Source: Fratercula arctica (lineage: Eukaryota; Chordata; Aves; Charadriiformes; Alcidae). From it: a stretch of DNA of 64,000 bases. This document shows, in pieces, positions 56,831-64,000 of the stretch; the stretch's first letter is position 1, and each line of letters opens with the position of its first letter. The translations under genes were made by a program, and so were the position numbers. Location: positions 54,599,672 through 54,663,671 of the forward strand of contig CANTUZ010000004.1 in the NCBI GenBank assembly GCA_947846985.1, in the 5' to 3' direction. The notes beneath the pieces were generated by a model. That model worked only from the letters and a program-made list of their open reading frames with translations. It did no database searches and was not told where the DNA came from.

Positions 56831-57410
56831 ACCTTCTGTGCTGAAATTTGTGACTGTTGCAATGAGTTGTGCCTGTTTGGCTGGTGATAAAGTATTTCAC
56901 AGCATCACAAAAAAAAAAAATCTCGCGCTCAGTACTGTTCTGTGTTGGCTTTCAAATAAACAGTCTCATGGATTTAAAATTAACTGAAGGGCCAGAAATA
57001 ATCACTCTGCAATGACTATGACAGGAGATGGGAGGGAGATCTTCAGCATCAGGGTGCACATACTGACTGCCACTATGGTTAAAACAACATAACAGCATAA
57101 AGTTTGAACAGTGCTTAACTGAAGAGCAACTGTTGTGAGCTTAGCTTGGCCTTTGCTACACCTGTTTCTTCGTCTAACAAAGCCCTTTCTTGTTCAATAT
57201 TTGTATCACTGACAGGGAGTGATATTAAGTAAGTGTCATGACAGGCAGGAAATCTGCACTACTTCAAAGAGACAGCGAATCCATGGAATAACTCAAGGAG
57301 ACTGGTAAATTGGTAACAGGGGCAAGAGCAGCGGGTGTTTTGCCAGGAAGCTAATGTGACTTTGTGGGAGAAGAGAAGAAACGCCTGTTTGTAGAGACTC
57401 CAGCGCAGGG

Positions 57411-57716
57411 ATGTCGGGCAGACGGAGCAGGGATGTGCCTGCACCTGCGGCCGGGGGCAGCGGCGACTCGGCGGGACCTGGCACCCTCTCTGGCTCCTTC
57501 CCGGTGCTCCCTGCCCCTGCCTCCACCAGCAAAGAGATGAAAACCCTGCTGGCTGCCCAGGAGGGGGCACTGCTGCCCTGCTTTTGGGATAAGCTGAACC
57601 TTTCCATGTTTTCTAAGGGAGAGAAAAAGCCATTTCAGTCCTGCCTGGCCAAAGGAGTTAAAGCGCAACCGAGGAGACCCCGCTCAGGTGAGAAGAGACC
57701 CGGCTTGGGTGATTAG
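57411..57716 (+). CDS. Unrecognised 101-codon ORF in a GC-rich block (doubtful gene)
   Basis: Open frame from MSGRRSRDVPAPAAGGSGDS to RSGEKRPGLGD, stopping inside a 21-bp tandem repeat. The composition (Ser, Gly, Pro, Ala early; Lys, Arg late) stands out from the AT-rich surroundings. I recognise no domain, signal peptide or membrane segment. The opposite strand is also open in three frames here, so high GC content may be the whole explanation. It could be a lineage-specific transcript or chance. Confidence 0.15.
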   Translation: MSGRRSRDVPAPAAGGSGDSAGPGTLSGSFPVLPAPASTSKEMKTLLAAQEGALLPCFWDKLNLSMFSKGEKKPFQSCLAKGVKAQPRRPRSGEKRPGLGD

Positions 57717-57779
57717 AGACCCCGCTTGGGTGATTAGAGACCCTGCTCAGGTAATTAGAGATCCCTCACAGATGATTAC
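57675..57779. repeat. 21-bp tandem repeat, five copies
   Basis: Units start at 57675, 57696, 57717, 57738 and 57759, each beginning agac or agat and ending with a variant of gggtgattag. The spacing is exactly 21, or seven codons. Confidence 0.93.
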
Positions 57780-58235
57780 GCTGCACCCTAACTGTGACGG
57801 AGCTGCTGCTGCACTGGATGGTTTAAAACATCATCAACTCTAATACTAAAAGCTTCCTTCTTGCTATCTATATATAGAGTGCACTGCAGAATTAAGATGT
57901 TCAGAGCTAAATAGGCTGCATCCCTTTATAAAAGAAGTCCAACAAGCAGCAACTAAAGTGTCTAGATGAGGAAGGTAGAGAGACCATAGAGACCAATTGC
58001 TGAAATACCAGAATCAAACACTTGAAGTGCTACAGTTTAGGAAAAAAAGGTATTTCTACAATGATTGAGGTGAAAATTGGCCCTTTAACATGCCTGGCAA
58101 AGTCATTTTTATCTGAGGTAAACTGCATAACTGATGCAGTATTTTCCATCATATGCCAAAGGACAGCCTTTTAGTTAGCAAAATCTATGTTCATTTTAAA
58201 AAGAGAGAAAATTTTCACTTCACGAAAACTGTAAG

Positions 58236-59096
58236 ATTGCTTAGTGGGGAAATTTATTACACACAATACAGGTGCTCTGTACAGCCAGTAAGAACTAGCT
58301 GCTTTGCATAACAAGAAGAATTCCCACAAGAAATGTAATGAGCATAACCAAGTATGTTGGAAACAAAAGAGTGTACTTAAGGAAGAAGACTAGAAACTGA
58401 AGTATAAAAAAAAATGAAACAGTAAAATGGTTTTGTCTCATTCTTCCTAAAAATAATAATTTGAAATATGAGACAAATGCAGAGAAATACATTTACAAAA
58501 ATCTTTGTACAAATTTGAAAAAGCATACACAGACTTGCAAGCACTGAAATATAACAAAAGAAAGACCAAATGTAATCTTTTGACGTACCAATACCATCTG
58601 AAGTCTGTTTAACTATTCTTTACATTTCTATCTATTTTTGCTAGTCCAAAGCTGCGATCAAAAAACATTAAGACCCAATCTACCACATTTAGGGCTCAAA
58701 AGCAAATAGAACATCACTATTGTAATGAAACCTGACTGAGATACACTGACCTGGGCAATTGGCCTACTGTGGATCTGTTCTCCTACAAGCGCCCTTTCCT
58801 CAGGCACATTCCTGATCTAAAACTATCTGCCCTCCACATTCCCCAAGCAATCTGTAAGAGTTTACGTTAAACATTTCTTTGTTCCGCCTTACCAAAACCC
58901 AGTGGGAATGTTTTACGAACAGCTAAAGGAAGTCAGGATTGATTCTTGGTCTGTAGCTAAAGCAGATTTCTCGGTTATTATTGATGTTCTTCGTTGCTCC
59001 TCTGTAAAGCAGCTCAGTAAGTATTTATAGCTGCTGAGATTCCCCAGAAGAATGCTTTGGTACTCCGTGTTCCGACAGCTTGTACAAATGCTTTTA
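58236..59096 (-). other. EVC: EVC 3'UTR (inferred extent)
   Basis: AT-rich sequence between the EVC stop codon and the AATAAA at 58253-58258. No coding potential is recognised. Confidence 0.6.
58253..58258 (-). terminator. EVC: Poly(A) signal of EVC
   Basis: AATAAA on the - strand (tttatt on +), the first such signal downstream of the EVC stop, giving a 3'UTR of about 860 bases. Confidence 0.6.
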
Positions 59097-59178
59097 CTAC
59101 CTGTTGCCTCTTTTTTTTAGCATCTTTGAGTTTTTCCGTGGTTCAGTCTCCCCTTCATGTGGACTCTGTAACCTGTCT
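59097..59178 (-). CDS. EVC: EVC last exon (C-terminus and stop)
   Basis: Acceptor tttctttcag at 59179 onward. One base completes an Arg codon, then DRLQSPHEGETEPRKNSKML, KKRGNR and TAG at 59097-59099. With the 60200-60311 exon in place the phase fits the canonical cag acceptor. Skipping that exon would force another frame ending at a TAA at 59117-59119. Confidence 0.82.
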
Positions 59179-62100
59179 CTGAAAGAAATATACAAGAAAA
59201 ATAAAACAAAATTGTAGACTGAGTTTTTCAAATGCTACAATTCTCACTTAAACTAAATTAATTTTGATAAAAGAGGAAAGGCGCTTGCAGTGTAATTACA
59301 ACTTCTGCACTCACTGGTTTCAGCTGCCTCTGTTGAGGCCCCCAAAACAAAGTTCCACAAAGATAAATGTTCCTTTGTTGGGTCCCTGTTCCCTACACAC
59401 GTATCCCTTGTTGGCTGTGGGAAAGGAGTGTGTGAAAAGGGTTGATGCCATCAGGGAAAGGAGCCATCTCCTGAAGTCAGTCCCAGGCTGAGGTCACTCA
59501 GGGGATAAATACTTTTCCCCAAAGGCCTGTGGCTCCTGAGAACCAACTGTTTGCTTTGCCTGTCAACAGGATTTTCTCTGCTCAATATATCAAGCCCCAG
59601 CGACCAGCTGGCTGGTTTGATCTGCCCGTAGTAATCAGCTGGCATCTTTCAGGTTTGTAGCCATTTCTTCTCCTCTAGTTAGCACCCCAGCATAAGCCAA
59701 CTGAAACATCTATCAAGAAAATCATTGTTAGAGCTGCTACCCTCATCAGCCAAAGACTGACGCTTGCCTTTGTTCCTGAAATAAAGGTGGAAGTTGAAAG
59801 CCTAAATACCACAGACCATATTTTCGTTGCTACATGTCAGCCAAGTTCCACTGGATTCACTTGTCTCTGCTGATTTATGCTGTCTGTGACTCAGGTTTTA
59901 AAAAACCTCATTAAAGGAAATTTGGAAACAGTATTTCTCATTTCTCTACCAAAAATCAAAGTTATTTATAAAATACATAGCAGCACGGACAAGCAAACTC
60001 AGATGATTTTCCTAAGTTTAAAAAAGAGTATGGTGAAAAAAAAGGTCAAGTACATGTGAGAAGTAACTATTAAGGAAGAAGCTCAGCTATTGTAGGCATT
60101 ATATTTTGGATTTGATTGACATACATGCTTATGAAGTAGATTTTGTACTACTTTTTATAAATATTTTTTCATATACCATTTTTTTAGCCTCTACTGTACC
60201 TGCATAAGCCAGAAGTCAGTCCAGGGAGCTCTTGAATATTTTCATGAGAATCATCTTTGTCTGCTGATTCTGGTGACTGAAAGGTCTTTCTTTTTGAGTT
60301 TGTTTTTTCCCCTGAATTGCCAAATGCATGTGGATTAAAAAAAAAAAAAAGAATCACATATAGTAGAGCTTGTTTGCTTTTGATTAACCTAAAGCAAAAA
60401 AATACACTCTTAACACTTCATACATACACGTTATTATTCCAAGGAAATAATTCCATTTCACATTAGTCTAGCACATTGGGTTTTTACTATTGCTTAGTTC
60501 TCACAGAGCAGACCTTGAACTTTCACACTCGCTGAACACTGAAGTAAGCTTCTGTGAGGTGCAACATCTGAAAGCCCTATCATGCATTTTCTTAGCAAGA
60601 AACTGAAAATGGCTTTTTACCAGCAAACAAGAAAAGCCAATTCGTAATTTTATATGATTTGAATTAAAACAATTTGATGTTAAAAAGTCAATATTTTTAG
60701 GGCCCTGAGCCAAGCCTCCACATGTGTCCCTGGGGTCACGGTGCCTACCAGGGCAAACAGCTCTGCACCCTTGAGAAACAACAGTCTGGGGAGAGAGACT
60801 TCAAAATTGTCCAGGTGAGTGAGCTGCTTTTCCCTTTTGGGCACCCATCTCCCCGTTCAGCACCTTTCAAATGTAATGCCAAATTTTTCATTTTGATAAC
60901 GACAGCAGGGTTGCATGGCTCAAAGGATAAGAATTTGCATGCTCCAATCCTGATCCCAAATGTGTATCAGGAAATACAATTGCTATTCTGACAATTTGTC
61001 CCTAAATATCTCTTGAATGAATAATCAGCTAGTCTAATTTGTTCAAACTGCAGTAAGTTCATATCAATATTTCAAGTTTCTTGATTCGGTAAGATTTTCC
61101 TTTTGAGCATGTGTGTGGGAAGGCAATTCTTCCATTCTACCAGGAGAATGAACGCTAGTGATTCAGCTCTGCTGTCCTCCCAAAAACTTAGTGATTGAGG
61201 TGAACAGAGTCGTTCCTAAAGAACACAAGAAAGACATGAAAAATAATTCCGGTTTGAGCCTTACCTCAGTGGACGTAACACGATCTATTGGCTAAAGGAC
61301 TGCTCTGGAGCGAGGAATGGTGACACATTTGTGGCTGTGCTACTGGTGAGCTGGGTGACCTTGGAAGGCTGCCTTACTTTTCTACATTCCTATTAGGGAA
61401 ATGGCACTGACGAAAAATCTCACCTGAAACTCCATTGTGTTACATTGCAAAACACGCACTGATATGTGGAATGATGTGGGTTTTTTTGAACAATTCAGGA
61501 TGTACCAACCTGCTGGCTTGCTCCTTTTGGAAGGCTTCCTCTTCACAGCCACTGGAACTCGGGCCAGCACAGCCAACTCGCTCACAAAGTCCTGCTCTGC
61601 TTCCTGAGCACAAGGATAAACGAGAAGTAAGTTAACACAACACAGCGTGGTTCTGGGTTATGTTATTCTATACGTGGCGTGACAAAAAAAGGTGTACGTC
61701 ATTGCAGAAACACAGGAAACAATATGGCTAGCATCAGGGAAGCACTTCCTACAAGACAGTGGTGAACCTTAGCACTGATTTCAACTAAGACAGCAAAAAG
61801 ACCCTTACAACCTGTCCGATGTTTTGCCATGGACTGCTTCAGATCCGTAAGTCATTTTACCCTGACTTACCCGTAGCTGATTCTCCAGCTCTGCTTCTAG
61901 GTGATACAATCCCAGCAGTTTCTGTTTCAGAGACTCCAGACGAATTTGCTGCTGCAGTTCAAACTGAGCCAAAACCTTCTTTTGCTGCAGCACCATCCTG
62001 ATCAAGAGAAATTTAAAAGTACTGATGTTGTTCAATTCAAGGCATGAATACAATCCTGGCAAAGTGCATTTAGAAGATTTTGTAGAGAGAAAGGCTCACT

Positions 62101-64000
62101 AACAACATTGTCCCATCCAGCTTCTGCTGGGACAAAACATTTTGCCGTAGATTTTTAGACAGATTTATTTATTTTAATAACCTGCCTTGGCTCCCCATGG
62201 GATACAAGCTCCTTTCAGAGGTAGGAACTGCAGCAGGAGTTTCGGTTGGACTTTGGAAGCTGGAGTTCAGCTCTAATGTTGAAGTCTGCTTTCAAAACCC
62301 TTGTATGTTTCTGAAGTCAGCTTTACTGTCTGCTTGCCAAAGAGACAAGCTGTTGGAAGATCAGGTGTGAGGATAAGGGATTAAGAATTAGGCCTTTCAT
62401 TCAGGGCTCTTCAGTACCAGATGGAGACTGAGCCAGAAACATGGTAATTCAAAACTTGGCAATTGGGAGCATTGACAACTATATTCTTCACTTGTTTTAT
62501 TTTGCTGGTTGAAGATTAATATTGATATAGTAGAACCTGAATGTCTGCAACTTCATGGAATCTGTATTTCTTCTGTTCTCTTGCCTGATCTACCTTGAAG
62601 CAATGCTGTCAATCACCCATCACACTCCTCAGGGAATGAGATAACAAAAATTGTTTCTGTCATCTACACAACATGAAGTTGCTGCCGTAATGGTCAATGC
62701 TTACAGAAGGTTAGCTTTCAAAATTTGCTTTCTGAACTCACACTCATAACCTTGCAGGACAAGCAAAAGGAAATAAAACAATCTCTGTTGAGTTTAATAG
62801 GAGTTAGACACATTAATGGTAATTTTGTCATTAATTTACACAGGGCTGGGATTTGACCGTAAAAGAAATCATAACGACAACAGGAAAATGGGTTTAATTA
62901 CTAATGGCTATGAAACCAGCTTAGATATTGAATAGTTAAATTCTTCAATATCACATTTCTGTTTGCATGAAGGCCAATTTGATTGTATATTGTTTTAAGA
63001 CACTAGAATAGATTATGGGAGAAAAAACTGAGAAAACAGCTAGAAGTGAATTTATATTGATAATGAATAACTAATACATCTTTTATGAAGCCCTTTATTA
63101 CATGAATCCATTTCTATACTACTTCAAACAAGGATGAAAAACAGAAAGTGGGCAATGATTTCTTTCAATTTAGAAGTAACAGAATGTCTAAAAAAAGAAT
63201 TAGCCTCTTTACAATGTCAAAATTACAGATGCTGTGTTGTTCTGAATCATAAACCAAGAGTAAAGAAATAAAATGATTACAAAAATGTATCATGTGCATA
63301 CCAAATCATACAGCTTTTTATGACAACTTATTCTTTTGGAATTGCAATGCTTTTTTTCTGGACTGTAAGTTTCATAAAGTCAGTAATGAATTAAATATAA
63401 TTTTTATTTAATTAACATTTGAGGGATTCCACTCTAAATTTAGTGCAAGTAATCTTGACTGTCCAAGGCATTCACTGAAATCTTCTTGCCATTTTGAGTA
63501 TCATTTATGCTTCAAACATTTTCTCCTCATTATGGGATATGTTTACTCAACAGCAAACTAGCAAACACTTTTGGTGTTCAAAGCAGAAAAAATGGGATGT
63601 AATGAATTAGACAGCATTGGTTCCCATCCTACATTTATGTTTAATTTCTTTTAAAATTTGGCATATGCTTTGGCATTGTTTTTCATTCTCTCTTTTCAAA
63701 CTGTCTATGTGTAGTTCTTCCGTCTGTAATTAATGAGCATCAAAACGTTTATTTAATAAGAAAGTAATTCTCTGAGATCAAAGAGAGAGAAGATGTAATT
63801 TGGCAACAGATATTTCTTTTCCATCAAAGACAAATACAAAATGCAAACCCAAGAAGTTTATTCAGCTAGACATTTATGTAGATCTGCAGACACTCACAAC
63901 ATTTAAATAGTCAGCAGTGCTGCTGCCTGCTTTTACCTTTGATGGACTGTGGATGACACGTTCAGGAGGCCTTTGGTCTCTTTTTCTTTCAATGCCAATT
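59097..64000 (-). CDS. EVC: EVC, Ellis-van Creveld ciliary protein, C-terminal part (spliced, truncated by the window edge)
   Basis: EVC is a membrane-anchored protein at the base of the primary cilium that with EVC2 binds Smoothened and supports Hedgehog output, needed for skeletal growth. Five coding exons on the - strand, 63937-64000, 61871-61997, 61510-61603, 60200-60311 and 59097-59178, join with consistent phases into 158 C-terminal residues. They form a heptad-like, Gln/Leu-rich helical segment (MVLQQKKVLAQFELQQQIRL, then ESLKQKLLGLYHLEAELENQ), then FVSELAVLARVPVAVKRKPS, then a polar Ser/Glu/Lys tail ending MLKKRGNR. The identity rests on the coiled-coil sequence, the MLKKR ending as I recall it from mammalian EVC, and the position convergent with CRMP1, as in human. 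The N-terminus, membrane segment and most of the protein lie beyond the right edge. Confidence 0.88.
59179..60199 (-). other. EVC: EVC penultimate-to-last exon intron
   Basis: 1.0 kb of AT-rich unique sequence with a short poly-A run. No exon or repeat element recognised. Confidence 0.75.
60200..60311 (-). CDS. EVC: EVC penultimate coding exon
   Basis: 112 nt between gcaattcag and gtacag. Read with one incoming base it encodes Gly, EKTNSKRKTFQSPESADKDD and SHENIQELPGLTSGLC, leaving two bases for Arg. It contains no ATG in frame, so it is easily missed. Support: open throughout, good splice sites, and it makes the phases on both sides agree. The polar, disordered composition suits the EVC tail. 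Confidence 0.75.
60312..61509 (-). other. EVC: EVC intron
   Basis: 1.2 kb. Includes a poly-A run at 60338-60350 (+ strand). An open frame on the + strand at 60722-60991 with a donor-like site has no recognisable product. Confidence 0.75.
61510..61603 (-). CDS. EVC: EVC exon (FVSELAVLARVPV segment)
   Basis: 94 nt from ccttgtgctcag to gttggt, encoding EAEQDFVSELAVLARVPVAV and KRKPSKRSKPA plus one base. Follows the coiled coil directly (phase 0) and ends in a basic cluster that could act as a localisation signal. Confidence 0.85.
61604..61870 (-). other. EVC: EVC short intron
   Basis: 267 bases, unique sequence, GT/AG borders (gtaagt ... gctcag). Confidence 0.85.
61871..61997 (-). CDS. EVC: EVC exon (coiled-coil segment)
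   Basis: 127 nt between ttgatcag and gtaagt, encoding MVLQQKKVLAQFELQQQIRL and onward to LEAELENQLR. Leu/Gln/Lys spacing is typical of a coiled coil. The first base completes an Arg codon from the exon at 63937, so the Met is internal and not a start. Confidence 0.9.
61998..63936 (-). other. EVC: EVC intron
   Basis: 1.9 kb of AT-rich unique sequence; no mobile element or exon recognised. Confidence 0.8.
63937..64000 (-). CDS. EVC: EVC exon, partial at the window edge
   Basis: The visible 64 nt read LALKEKETKGLLNVSSTVHQ and end with two bases (AG) before gtaaaa. Joined to the next exon they give Arg-Met-Val-Leu, confirming frame and strand. The 5' part of the exon is outside the window. Confidence 0.82.

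Larger units (their letters stand above)
51776..58235. other. Intergenic interval between CRMP1 and EVC
   Basis: 6.5 kb between the convergent 3' ends. It holds CR1 fragments at 52395-52521, 55195-55488 and 56612-56830, a GC-rich block with a 101-codon ORF at 57411-57716 and a 21-bp tandem repeat at 57675-57779. The rest is unique sequence in which I recognise no gene. Confidence 0.75.

Noticed and set aside
59097..59176. Alternative acceptor (gag) for the last EVC exon when joined directly to the 61510 exon
   Set aside because: It would also give the MLKKR ending, but the cag acceptor with the 60200-60311 exon uses better splice sites and explains an otherwise unexplained open exon.
60722..60991. 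Open frame on + with a gtgagt donor-like site, as a possible exon
   Set aside because: No recognisable protein, no partner exon on the + strand, and it sits inside an EVC intron on the opposite strand.
1..64000. Bacterial-type systems: operons, CRISPR arrays, phage or defence islands, riboswitches, tRNA/rRNA genes
   Set aside because: Nothing of this kind is seen; the window is ordinary vertebrate gene sequence with introns.

Overview
The window looks like nuclear DNA of a bird. It has vertebrate exon-intron structure with GT/AG junctions, CpG islands at first exons, sparse repeats, and interspersed elements that are almost all CR1 LINE 3' ends, the dominant repeat of avian genomes. The species cannot be told from the sequence. 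Repeat identification and comparisons with human proteins are from recollection of those families, not from a search.

Positions 50-51,775 (+ strand) hold what reads as the whole coding part of CRMP1 (collapsin response mediator protein 1, DPYSL family). I rebuilt it exon by exon with every splice phase agreeing. There are two alternative first exons: 1A (50-421, 124 residues, long isoform) and 1B (3231-3269, 13 residues, short isoform). Both splice in phase 0 to thirteen shared exons ending at a TGA at 50,844-50,846. The short form is 572 residues and the long form 683. Each first exon sits in a CpG-rich island. The start of the exon 1A transcript and its core promoter lie to the left of the window.

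Positions 51,776-58,235 form an intergenic interval without a recognised gene. It carries three CR1 fragments and a small GC-rich block with an unexplained 101-codon ORF ending in a 21-bp tandem repeat.

From 58,236 to the right edge, on the - strand, lie the 3'UTR and last five coding exons of EVC (Ellis-van Creveld ciliary protein); the rest of EVC is beyond the window. CRMP1 and EVC are therefore convergent neighbours, as in mammals (human 4p16). The recovered EVC tail is 158 residues: a coiled-coil segment followed by a basic, polar C-terminus. Two of these exons are too short or lack an ATG, so they are not visible as ordinary ORFs.

Functionally, CRMP1 is a cytosolic neuronal scaffold in semaphorin/collapsin signalling and microtubule control. 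EVC acts at the base of the primary cilium in Hedgehog signalling. They are neighbours by position, not partners in a pathway. I saw no bacterial operon, CRISPR array, tRNA or rRNA gene and no convincing new system. The observations most worth a second look are non-coding: a 62-bp minisatellite just upstream of the short-isoform promoter, a 60-nt hairpin, a 40-bp near-palindrome, several candidate conserved elements in introns, and the small GC-rich ORF between the two genes.
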